Assembly: GCF_002214545.1 (NCBI RefSeq)
Contig: NZ_CP015105.1
Coordinates: 62,001 to 126,000 of the forward strand
Length of the DNA stretch: 64,000 nucleotides
Direction of reading: 5' to 3'
DNA from: Thermococcus thioreducens
GTDB lineage: Archaea; Methanobacteriota_B; Thermococci; Thermococcales; Thermococcaceae
Shown here: positions 27,181 to 34,737 of the stretch, piece after piece
How the letters are laid out: the number at the start of each line of letters is the position of its first letter
Position numbering within the stretch: position 1 is the first letter of the stretch
Notes under the pieces: model-generated
What the model saw: the letters and a program-made list of their open reading frames with translations, nothing else
What the model was told of the DNA's origin: nothing
Databases searched by the model: none
Made by a program: the position numbers and the translations under genes

Positions 27181-27493
27181 AGATAAGAAACTGCTGATAA
27201 TCACGAACTCGTATCCAAATGAGGATAACTCCCACCATGGGGGAATATTTGTTAAGGAGCAAGTTAGTTATCTGAAGGATTATTTTGATGAAGTTTATGT
27301 TATCTCTCCCCAGCCATGGGGAGTAAACAGGAATCTTCAGGATTATGTGCATGATAACGTAAGTGTGTTCTTTCCAAGGTTTTTCCATTTGCCTGTTGGG
27401 TTTTACAGAAAACAACTTGGAGACAACTTCTTTAAAGCTGCTTTGAAGGTTATCACCGGTGAAAACCTGTTAAATCTATTTATTGTAGTATAG
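27170..27493 (+). pseudogene. Truncated glycosyltransferase, N-terminal part only
   Basis: 107 residues with a proper GGTGA-type start that overlaps the end of the epimerase gene. It has the opening of a GT-B glycosyltransferase (LLIITNSYPNEDNSHHGGIF, then FVKEQVSYLKDYFDEVYVISP), but the frame ends after about a quarter of the usual length. The bases up to 27641 show no continuation in any frame, and they carry two hairpins instead. It is most simply a gene cut by a deletion or insertion; a short functional protein is unlikely. Confidence 0.7.
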
Positions 27494-27548
27494 TTTCCGT
27501 TTAATAGTAAAACGAGTCGAAACTAAAAACTCCCATGGAAGGGGTTTT
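27493..27548. repeat. Two adjacent hairpins after the truncated glycosyltransferase
   Basis: The first hairpin spans 27493-27523: GTTTC and CGTTT arms pair with AAACG and GAAAC around the loop AATAGTA, with AGTC bulged. The second spans 27526-27548: AAAACTCC pairs with GGGGTTTT around a seven-base loop. The rest of 27549-27641 is AT-rich and holds only the leader of the next gene. The hairpins may be a scar of a mobile element or a terminator; neither is proven. Confidence 0.45.
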
Positions 27549-27641
27549 ATAATCTATACTCTGTATGTGATCACAAAAAATAATAACTATTAAGTGAGCT
27601 ATATCTCTAAGCATATAATGATTATGGTAAGGGGTGGAGCT

Positions 27642-28769
27642 ATGCCGGAAAATAGAAAAATACGAATATGCATGTGGGGTACAAAGGGTCCTTTTTTTGA
27701 TAATCATATAAGACTTCTCGAATCCATTGAAAGCATTACCATCCTTTCAATTGGCTCGTGGCATCGTACAAAGTCATATGATATAATAGCATTTAATAAC
27801 GCTGAGTCTCCAATAGAAAAAATATTTGAAATCCTTAAAAGGCCTTTCCGTGTTATACTGCTCTTTTCAAAGTTGGATAAATGGTGTGATGTTCACATTG
27901 TCCATTACATGAATTTATGGTACCTGTTATCGTTGTTTGTGGTTCCTCTTAAAAAACCTGTGATTTATATTCCTTATGGGACTGACTGGAGGTATGGAAA
28001 CAAAAATAGGGGACGTATTAATTATATTCGCAAATTGATATTTAAGTATGTAGTCCATAAAAAAATTGATCTAGTTGTTCTTGAATTCCATTTTAATTTG
28101 CGACGATTTGCCGAGATACTTGAATTAAGGGATATTGAAAAACTTTCCTTGTACACTATATTCCCCGTTCGGAATTCATTTTATAAACCTACAGATTATC
28201 CAATAAAAAAAAGCTCCAGTTGCTTTTTAATATTCTCTCCCCGGGCATTGCGTCCTTTTTACAATCACGATATTCTCATAGATATAATCAGCATGTCTAA
28301 ATTCAGGAATAGCATTGTTCTGTTGTTTATTAATTCGTTCGGGCATAATAATAAATATGTTGAAAATATTGCGTCCAAGGCAAAAAATCTAAATATCAAA
28401 GTTTCAATCATAAACCGATTTCTGTCTGCAGATGAAATGGCAAGGCTCTTTTCTATATCAGAGTTCAACGTTAATATTCCAGTTGATGATCAATTCGGTA
28501 TGTCTATCATGGAAGGTGCACTGCTTTGTAGTATCCCTATACTCAACAAGCATGTCAAATCTTATCGTGAACTTATGGGGCAAAAAAACGCTATATTTAT
28601 TGATCCGTATTCTATTGAAGAAGCCTCAAAACTAATTGATAGTATACTTGCAAATAGAAAATTGCATAAGAAAATGTGCAGAATTAATAGGAAGATTTTT
28701 AGAAATCGCAAAGAATCAAATGTAGTGGAGAACCTCACCGAGGTTATATTTAAGGTGATTGAGAGGTGA
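27642..28769 (+). CDS. Glycosyltransferase (GT-B fold, family 4-like)
   Basis: 375 residues from the ATG at 27642, which follows GGGGTGGAGCT. Very AT-rich codon use. The N-terminal part is divergent (IRICMWGTKGPFFDNHIRLL, VHIVHYMNLWYLLSL, IYIPYGTDWRYGN). The C-terminal part has a GT4-like donor site with FSISEFNVNIPVDDQFGMSIMEGALL near 290-310 followed by IPILNKHVKSYRE. The sugars used are unknown. It follows the truncated glycosyltransferase and precedes an acetyltransferase gene by four bases. Confidence 0.8.
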   Translation: MPENRKIRICMWGTKGPFFDNHIRLLESIESITILSIGSWHRTKSYDIIAFNNAESPIEKIFEILKRPFRVILLFSKLDKWCDVHIVHYMNLWYLLSLFVVPLKKPVIYIPYGTDWRYGNKNRGRINYIRKLIFKYVVHKKIDLVVLEFHFNLRRFAEILELRDIEKLSLYTIFPVRNSFYKPTDYPIKKSSSCFLIFSPRALRPFYNHDILIDIISMSKFRNSIVLLFINSFGHNNKYVENIASKAKNLNIKVSIINRFLSADEMARLFSISEFNVNIPVDDQFGMSIMEGALLCSIPILNKHVKSYRELMGQKNAIFIDPYSIEEASKLIDSILANRKLHKKMCRINRKIFRNRKESNVVENLTEVIFKVIER

Positions 28770-28773
28770 TTTT

Positions 28774-29208
28774 ATGTCTCGATTTGAACACTGGGAGTCC
28801 CCTAAGATTGAGCATGGTAAGCTAACCAAGTGGAATTGGATGGTGCAGTACCCAGAAGGTCTCAAGCTTGGTAAGTACACTGACATTGGTGCGTTCACTT
28901 ACATAAACGCAAAGTATGGTGTAGTAATAGAAGATTATGTCCAAATTGGATCCCACTGTTCAATATATTCGGAATCCACAATAGACGGTAAAAAAGGGAA
29001 AGTTGTTATCAAAAAGAATGCAAGGATTGGAAGTCATAGTGTGGTAATGCCCGGAGTAACAATTGGAGAGAACTCGATTATCGGTGCATTCAGCTTTGTT
29101 AACAAAGACATACCAGACAACGTTATAGCCTTTGGAGTGCCCGTGAGAATCCACAGGCGCTTAACCGAAGGAGAAATCAAAAAACTGCTGGAGGAGATTG
29201 AAGAATGA
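28774..29208 (+). CDS. Left-handed beta-helix sugar O/N-acyltransferase
   Basis: 144 residues with AGGTGAT four bases before the ATG. Hexapeptide repeats run from about 35 to 125 (LGKYTDIGAFTYINAKYGVVI, VQIGSHCSIYSES, ARIGSHSVVMPGVTIGENSIIGAFSFV), then the usual VIAFGVPVRIH end. It probably acetylates the amino group formed by the aminotransferase gene that overlaps its stop. It could also decorate a finished glycan. Confidence 0.85.
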   Translation: MSRFEHWESPKIEHGKLTKWNWMVQYPEGLKLGKYTDIGAFTYINAKYGVVIEDYVQIGSHCSIYSESTIDGKKGKVVIKKNARIGSHSVVMPGVTIGENSIIGAFSFVNKDIPDNVIAFGVPVRIHRRLTEGEIKKLLEEIEE

Positions 29209-30359
29209 ACATACCACTATTCAAAATTTACTGGGATGAGGACGATATAAAAGCCGTTGAAGAAGTTATTCGCTCTGGGATGCACTGGTGCATTGGAAGA
29301 CAAATCGAAGAATTTGAAAAAGGCATTTGCGAGTACCTTGGAACCAAGCACTGTGTGGCCTTTAATTCCGGCGGTTCAGCACTACATGCGCTAATGCTGG
29401 CTTATGGCTTTAAACCCGGCGATGAGATTATCGTGCCCTCTTTCACATTCATAGCAACAGCTTACGCTCCATTATACATTGGAGCAAAGCCAATTTTTGC
29501 AGATATTGAAGAAGAAACTCTTGGACTGGATCCGGAGGATGTTAAAGAAAAAATTACTCCAAAAACCAAGGCAATAATCGCGGTTCATTATGGTGGAATG
29601 CCATGCAAAGTTAGAGAGCTGAAGGAGATCGCCGAGGATTATGGTTTAATTCTAATAGAGGACGCTGCTGAAGCTTTTGGGGCAAAAGTCGGGGGGAGAT
29701 ACGTTGGAACTTTCGGGGACTCAGCAATTTTCAGCTTTTGCCAGAATAAAATATTCACCACTAGCGAAGGGGGCGCAGTTGTTACGGAGAATGAAGAAAT
29801 ACACAGACGGCTGAAATTATTAGTCTCATATGGTAGGGTAACGGAAGGGAATTATTTCACTTCTGGAGCTAGGAGCGATTATGTTGAAATTGGATATAAC
29901 TGGAGGCTCTCTACGATTCTGGCGGCACTAGGCTTGTCTCAATTGAAAAAAGTTGACCGTTTAATTGAAATGCGGAGAAAGAACGCGCACTTCATGAATA
30001 CCACTCTAAAAAGAGTAAATGGGATCAAAGTTATGGAAGAACCAAGAGATTACTTTGCAGTCTACCAGCTTTACACGATAAGAGTTTTGGAAGGAGAGAA
30101 AACAAGGAACAAGTTAATGGATTATCTCGCTCAAAAAGGCATTTCCACGAAGATTTATTTTGAGCCGGTGCATAAATATACTGTGTTTAGAAATTTGGGA
30201 TACTCTCAGCTCAATTTACCAGTAACTGAAAGTATATCTTCCCAAGTCCTGACTTTGCCGTTGTACCCGCACATGACTGTTAAGGAGTTGGAGTATGTTG
30301 CATCGTCGGTTAAAGAGTTCATGATGAGGGGTGATACTCATGAAACCGGATATTTTTAA
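29205..30359 (+). CDS. DegT/DnrJ/EryC1-type sugar aminotransferase, second copy
   Basis: 384 residues, ATGA overlap with the acyltransferase gene. PLP fold signs are VAFNSGGSALHALMLAYGF, VPSFTFIATAYAPLY, ADIEEETLGLDPEDV, LIEDAAEAFGAKVGG and the lysine in IFSFCQNKIFTTSEGGAV near 185. It is clearly divergent from the paralogue at 22287. With the 4,6-dehydratase encoded next, it likely aminates C4 of a UDP-4-keto-6-deoxy sugar. Confidence 0.9.
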   Translation: MNIPLFKIYWDEDDIKAVEEVIRSGMHWCIGRQIEEFEKGICEYLGTKHCVAFNSGGSALHALMLAYGFKPGDEIIVPSFTFIATAYAPLYIGAKPIFADIEEETLGLDPEDVKEKITPKTKAIIAVHYGGMPCKVRELKEIAEDYGLILIEDAAEAFGAKVGGRYVGTFGDSAIFSFCQNKIFTTSEGGAVVTENEEIHRRLKLLVSYGRVTEGNYFTSGARSDYVEIGYNWRLSTILAALGLSQLKKVDRLIEMRRKNAHFMNTTLKRVNGIKVMEEPRDYFAVYQLYTIRVLEGEKTRNKLMDYLAQKGISTKIYFEPVHKYTVFRNLGYSQLNLPVTESISSQVLTLPLYPHMTVKELEYVASSVKEFMMRGDTHETGYF

Positions 30360-31356
30360 GAACAAGAACGTCCTCGTTACGGGTGGTACAGGAAGTATTG
30401 GTCGGGAAATTGTTAGGCAACTCTTGGAGACTGATGTTAATAGGGTTATTGTAATGAGCAGGGATGAGATAAAGCATTTTGTCATGAGGAAGGAGTTTTC
30501 TGATGAGCGTTTGGAGTTTGTTGTAGGGGACGTCCGGGATTTTCAGAGTGCGAGTAATGTTTTCAAGCTGTATAACGTGGATATTGTATTCCACGCCGCT
30601 GCAATGAAGCATGTTGTTATCTCAGAAGAGTTTCCTTTTGAGGCCGTGAAGACTAACATAATTGGGACTCAGAATTTAGTTGATTTAGCTCTTCATCATG
30701 GTGTGGAGAAATTTGTGACTATAAGTACTGACAAGGCGGCTAATCCGACTACTGTTATGGGGGCGACAAAATTCATTGCGGAGAGGATAACGCTTAATGC
30801 CAATCGTTTGACTGGTGGTGATAGTTCTTTTGTGGTTGTTAGGTTTGGAAATGTTGCGAACTCAAGAGGATCAGTAATTCCTGTTTTTATAACCACAATG
30901 TTGAAGAAGCGAAAGCTTTTCGTCTCCGATCCAGAAGTTACGAGATTCATCATGCGTATTTCGGATGCCGTTAAGTTAGTCTTTAAAGCTACCGAGATTG
31001 GAGCTGGGGGTGAGCTGTTTATATTGAAAATGCCTGCGTTTAGGCTTGGGGATTTGGTTGATGTGATGGTTCATGATATTGCTCCGTTACTGGGTATTGA
31101 TTCTGAAGATATCCTGGTGGAATTAATTGGTCTCTCGCCGGGTGAAAAACTCCATGAGGATTTGATAAGTGAGGTAGAGAGTTATTATGTAGATGACTTG
31201 GGTGATATGTACAGAGTAACCATTGGAGGAGTTAAGAAAGCCGTTGGGTCTGTTTGGATTAGATATACCTCTAAAGATGCGCCAAGGGTATCCAAAGAGG
31301 ATCTCAAAAATCTCGTGCTTGAATATCTTGGGAAAACTAATAGGAGGGAAAAATAA
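30340..31356 (+). CDS. UDP-GlcNAc 4,6-dehydratase, inverting type (PseB/CapD-like)
   Basis: 338 residues; the ATG at 30340 follows GGGGTGAT inside the end of the aminotransferase gene. SDR fold: VLVTGGTGSIGREIVRQLL, FHAAAMKHVVISEEFP, and the STDKAANPTTVMGATKFIAE block with the active-site residues, as in PseB/FlaA1 proteins. The reaction makes UDP-2-acetamido-2,6-dideoxy-4-keto-L-arabino-hexose. Together with the aminotransferase and acyltransferase before it, it forms a second amino-sugar pathway. Confidence 0.92.
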   Translation: MKPDIFKNKNVLVTGGTGSIGREIVRQLLETDVNRVIVMSRDEIKHFVMRKEFSDERLEFVVGDVRDFQSASNVFKLYNVDIVFHAAAMKHVVISEEFPFEAVKTNIIGTQNLVDLALHHGVEKFVTISTDKAANPTTVMGATKFIAERITLNANRLTGGDSSFVVVRFGNVANSRGSVIPVFITTMLKKRKLFVSDPEVTRFIMRISDAVKLVFKATEIGAGGELFILKMPAFRLGDLVDVMVHDIAPLLGIDSEDILVELIGLSPGEKLHEDLISEVESYYVDDLGDMYRVTIGGVKKAVGSVWIRYTSKDAPRVSKEDLKNLVLEYLGKTNRREK

Positions 31357-32293
31357 TGGAGCATGATACTCTGCCCAACTTATTCATTGTCGGTGAACCA
31401 AGAAGCGGGACAACATCCCTCTACCACTACCTCAACCAGCATCCGGAGATTTTTATGTCCCCCATAAAGGAGCCAAATCATTTCTGTACAGACCTCCATA
31501 GAGAAACGTTGGAATTTTTAAAAACATTGAGAAAGAACTTTTGGTGCATCTAGAGCTTTTTAGAGGAGCACGAGGTTACAGAATTGTTGGTGAATCTTCG
31601 GTTATTTATCTGTACTCTAAAGAGGCAGCGAAGAATATTTATGGATTCAATCCAGATGCAAAGATAATAGCACTCTTTAGAGAGCCCGTTAGTTTTTTAT
31701 ATTCTCTTCATAGTGTCTTCCTTAGGGAGTTGCACGAGAATGTTGAAGATTTTAAGAAAGCCCTGGAACTGGAACCCCTCAGAAGGCAGTGGAAGCAGAT
31801 TCCCAAATATGTTTTATTCCCATCAATGCTGTATTATTCAGGATGGATAAAATATGCTGAACACTTGAAAAGATATTACAAGCATTTTGATGAATCTCAA
31901 GTGAAGGTGATAATATTTGATGACCTAAAGGCCGATCCCGAAAAAGTATATCGTGAGATTCTCCAGTTCTTAGGTGTCCAAAATGTGGACTTTACCCCTT
32001 AATTTCGAGGTGTACAATAGGGCTTCCACCTATAGAGTGCCCCTCATAAAAAGATTGTATTCGAAATATCTAAGACCCCCTTAGGGAATATCATGCCACC
32101 AAGACTTAGAAAAGCCATCTGGAACCACGTTATAGTCCCTATAATCAGACTAAATACAAGACCAATTCAACGCAAGTCTCTTCCAAATGACCTTAAAAAA
32201 GAACTTATGAAGCGCTTTAAGCCTGAGGTTGTAAAACTCTCGGATCTAATAGGCAGAGATTTGGAAGTTTTATGGGGATACGAAAATGTGTAA
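31356..32293 (+). pseudogene. Sulfotransferase gene broken by three frameshifts
   Basis: The reading frame moves three times. The N-terminal piece (31356-31553) has the PAPS-binding EPRSGTTSLYHYLNQHPE loop. The middle (from about 31541 to 32002) has FREPVSFLYSLHSVF and a C-terminal IIFDDLKADPEKVYREIL. The rest passes through a second frame (32001-32090) and returns near 32093. Each shift fits one lost or gained base, at AAAGAAC (one lost), ACCCC (one gained) and ACCCCC (one lost). An intact form would be about 310 residues and would sulfate a glycan. Sequencing error is possible but three indels in 900 bases make decay likelier. Confidence 0.85.
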
Positions 32294-32298
32294 TCTGA

Positions 32299-33528
32299 TT
32301 ACCTGTCCAATAGTTTTAAATTAACTAAACTTGCTACCCCTTGACTCACCACCGTAGCCACCGCCGCACCGGTAGCCCCGTAGTGGAGTATGAGGGTATA
32401 GTTAAGAGTGACATTGAGAAAAGCGGTAAAGCCGGTTATCTTGGTAAAGGTAAGCTCCCTTCCTGTGGCGTTCATGTAGCTCCCGAAGAGCGAGTTCAGG
32501 AACATGAATGGAATAGCAAAGGCCAGAATCCTGAGCACGGGGACGCTCTCCTTGAACTTCTCCCCAAATACGAAGAGGATTCCGAGCTTTGCGAAAAGGT
32601 AATATCCCGCGGTGCCGGCAAGGCCAAGGAAAAGTAAGGTCTGGAAGCTCTTTTTAAAGAGGGCCTCAAGCGTTTTCCTATTTTCCTTGTGGAGCCTTGC
32701 CATGGAGGGTAGTGTTGTGGGTATCACAACGTTGGGAACAAGCATCGCAACCTGAATCCACATGTACGCCGCCCTGTAAATCCCCGTTTCATAATCTCCC
32801 CTGAGAAGGTTCAGCATCACCATGTCCGTGCGGTAGTAAATCAGGGTGAAGAGCCCAATCAGCCAGAAGGGGTAGGACTTCCTGAGGAGGTTTGCCCATT
32901 CCGCTGGACGGAACCTAACCACAATCTTTCCTGGAACGAAGCTGAGACCCCACCTTATCCTGAGGAGTTCCCTTATTGTGTATCCAACTAAGAGAACTGC
33001 CACGAACGGGAAGAGCTCCTTGAAATGCCACAGGACTGCACCACCAATAAAGAAGGCCCAGAACCTCTCGACGGTTCTCGCTATGGCCTCGTACTTTGTG
33101 ATTTCAAATGCATACGTCATTCTGACAAACACAAGTGAGACCCAGGTTAGCATTGCCTCAGCTCCAGCTAAAACTATTAGGAGCTTCATCCATTCCGGCT
33201 TCGGGAGGAAGAGTGTTATAAGGACTATTATCCCGAAGTTGAGGATTGCCAGGACTATCTTGAAGCCGAGGACATCGGGGAGCAGTTCTTTAAGTTTGTC
33301 CCTGTCCCTCGCAACTTCCCTCATGAAGTAGAAGCTCACCCCGAGGTCTGAAAATATTCCGAGGAGGCCAATGTAGTAGAATATAAACGAGTACTGCCCG
33401 AGCCCGTCTGGGCCGAGCGTTCTGCTCAAGATGACTATTATTCCATAGGCTAGGAGTTTTGAGAATATCTCCGCCCCAAAGAGCCAGCCGGCGTTTTTTA
33501 TCAGCCTCAGTTTCAGGCTCTCCGACAT
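32299..33528 (-). CDS. Polysaccharide/lipid-linked oligosaccharide flippase (PST/MATE-like, Wzx type)
   Basis: 409 residues from the ATG at 33528; a TTG at 33555 is the alternative. About 12-14 membrane helices cover the protein, beginning with LIKNAGWLFGAEIFSKLLAYGIIV and SRTLGPDGLGQYSFIFY, the typical opening of Wzx-type flippases. It moves lipid-linked sugars across the membrane for glycosylation of the surface. Base composition is closer to the core genome than that of the glycosyltransferases. A shared GTTTTAAG element near 33573-33580 may drive both this gene and the sRNA to its right. Confidence 0.92.
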   Translation of the reverse strand: MSESLKLRLIKNAGWLFGAEIFSKLLAYGIIVILSRTLGPDGLGQYSFIFYYIGLLGIFSDLGVSFYFMREVARDRDKLKELLPDVLGFKIVLAILNFGIIVLITLFLPKPEWMKLLIVLAGAEAMLTWVSLVFVRMTYAFEITKYEAIARTVERFWAFFIGGAVLWHFKELFPFVAVLLVGYTIRELLRIRWGLSFVPGKIVVRFRPAEWANLLRKSYPFWLIGLFTLIYYRTDMVMLNLLRGDYETGIYRAAYMWIQVAMLVPNVVIPTTLPSMARLHKENRKTLEALFKKSFQTLLFLGLAGTAGYYLFAKLGILFVFGEKFKESVPVLRILAFAIPFMFLNSLFGSYMNATGRELTFTKITGFTAFLNVTLNYTLILHYGATGAAVATVVSQGVASLVNLKLLDR

Positions 33529-33600
33529 CGAGTGTAGAATGCCTTTGGGATACAAAAACCTTTGGGCAACCGTTTTAAGCCCCTGCGAGAACTCCAGAAC

Positions 33601-33656
33601 GCGATGATGATTGATGGGCGAACCGAGTGGTGAGGAGGGAAAGGTGATCGCTGAGC
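33601..33656 (+). ncRNA. C/D box sRNA A
   Basis: C box ATGATGA 33604-33610, 12-base guide 33611-33622, D' box CCGA 33623-33626, three-base spacer, C' box GTGAGGA 33630-33636, 14-base guide, D box CTGA 33651-33654; GC and GC flanks can pair. The D' guide TTGATGGGCGAA complements the conserved archaeal 23S segment UUCGCCCAUUAA with one G-U pair, placing the methylation near C2558 (E. coli numbering, from memory). The second guide has no target I recognise. Confidence 0.75.
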
Positions 33657-33687
33657 AACCCTTTTAAGGCCCATCTCCAACCTTTTT

Positions 33688-33745
33688 CGGGATGATGATT
33701 TCAGCCTTGTCTGAGGCTCGTGATGATGGAGTGACGGACTGACCG
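33688..33745 (+). ncRNA. C/D box sRNA B, guides matching 16S rRNA
   Basis: C box ATGATGA 33692-33698, 12-base guide, D' box CTGA 33711-33714, five-base spacer, C' box GTGATGA 33720-33726, 12-base guide, D box CTGA 33739-33742, and a CGG/CCG terminal stem. TTTTAAGG at 33662-33669 lies about 25 bases upstream as TATA box. The D' guide complements archaeal 16S CAAGGCUGAAA (target near G902) and the D guide complements CCGUCACUCCA (target near U1406, E. coli numbering, from memory). Confidence 0.88.
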
Positions 33746-33770
33746 TCGGCTTATTTTTATGTTCCTTGAA

Positions 33771-33789
33771 TTAGATTAGCCTAACAAAA
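33771..33789. promoter_or_regulatory. DtxR/IdeR-like metal-responsive operator
   Basis: The 19 bases TTAGATTAGCCTAACAAAA match the bacterial iron-box consensus TTAGGTTAGGCTAACCTAA at 15 positions. The site lies about 45 bases before the TATA box of a cation-efflux gene. DtxR-family regulators (MDR1) are known in Thermococcales. Binding here is inferred. Confidence 0.55.
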
Positions 33790-33845
33790 TTGGAAAACCT
33801 AATAAAGTTAAATATCCGAATGGGAATGGCAAAGTTTAAATATTG

Positions 33846-33859
33846 TGTGCATATGCACA
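33846..33859. promoter_or_regulatory. Palindromic operator in the efflux gene promoter
   Basis: TGTGCATATGCACA is a perfect 14-base palindrome. It begins two bases after the AAGTTTAAATATT TATA element (33832-33844) and lies 17 bases before the ATG at 33877, so a bound protein would block initiation. The binding protein is unknown. Confidence 0.55.
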
Positions 33860-33876
33860 AAAATTGTGGTGGTACC

Positions 33877-34737
33877 ATGGAAGAAATTTACAGGCCGATA
33901 TGGCTCAGCATCGTTGGCAACGTCCTACTTTCCCTGTTCAAGCTGGTTGTTGGCTTCATGTATTCGAGCATAGCCCTCATCTCGGACGGAGTGCACTCCC
34001 TGAGTGATGTGATAACAAGCATCATAGGCTACGCGGGGATAAGGATATCCTCCAAGCCCCCCGACAGGGATCATCCCTTTGGGCATTCCCGCTTTGAACC
34101 CCTGGTGGCGTTCCTGATCGGAGAGGCGCTCCTCATAGTCGCCTACGAGATAGGCAGGGACGCAGTTTATCGCATCCTCCACGGGGGTACCATCCAGGTC
34201 AATTCCCTGATGCTCGGCGTCACGATTCTGTCCATTCTCTCCAAGGAGGCCATGTTCCGCTATTCGGTTTACGTTGGCAGAAAGCTCAACAGCCAGATAC
34301 TCGTAGCCGACGCCTACCACCACAGGAGCGACGCGCTGAGCAGCGTCGCGGTGCTCGTTGGTCTCGGTGCTCAGAAGTTAGGTTTCCAGTACGGTGATTC
34401 CCTTGCCGGTCTGGTGGTGGCCGCGTTTCTTGTAAAGGTCTCGATAAGCATTATCCTTGAAAACGTCCGTTACCTGACAGGCCAGGCCCCGCCCTTCGAG
34501 GTCTGCGAGAGGATAAAGGAAACTGCCCTGAGCATCCCCAACGTCCTCGGTGTCCATGATTTAAGGGCCCATTACGTTGGAAGCAAGCTCCACGTCGAGC
34601 TACACATTGAAGTGCCCCCAGAACTCACACTGAAAGAGGCTCACGATATCAGTGAGGAGGTTAAGAAGAGAATAGAGGAAATCCCCGAGGTGGAGGTCGC
34701 CTTTGTCCACGTGGACATAAAGGGGGTTACTAAGTGA
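33877..34737 (+). CDS. Cation diffusion facilitator (CDF) metal efflux transporter
   Basis: 286 residues; the ATG at 33877 follows GGTGGTACC, and the 29 residues upstream in frame contain promoter elements. Six membrane helices cover residues 5-200. The metal sites show as LISDGVHSLSDVITS near 38-52 and DAYHHRSDALSSVAVL near 145-160. DHPFGHSRFEP lies between them, as in FieF/MamM-like transporters. The cytoplasmic C-terminal domain has VHDLRAHYVGSKLHVELHIEV. It exchanges Fe, Zn or Mn for protons. The upstream DtxR-like box points to iron or manganese. Confidence 0.93.
   Translation: MEEIYRPIWLSIVGNVLLSLFKLVVGFMYSSIALISDGVHSLSDVITSIIGYAGIRISSKPPDRDHPFGHSRFEPLVAFLIGEALLIVAYEIGRDAVYRILHGGTIQVNSLMLGVTILSILSKEAMFRYSVYVGRKLNSQILVADAYHHRSDALSSVAVLVGLGAQKLGFQYGDSLAGLVVAAFLVKVSISIILENVRYLTGQAPPFEVCERIKETALSIPNVLGVHDLRAHYVGSKLHVELHIEVPPELTLKEAHDISEEVKKRIEEIPEVEVAFVHVDIKGVTK

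Noticed and set aside
27493-27523. Possible CRISPR repeat (GTTTCCG start, GAAAC end)
   Set aside because: Only one copy is present, with no spacers or second repeat; it is treated as a hairpin.
33637-33650. Match of the second guide of sRNA A to the 16S 3' end
   Set aside because: Only about eight bases pair and the base next to the D box mismatches; too weak to claim.
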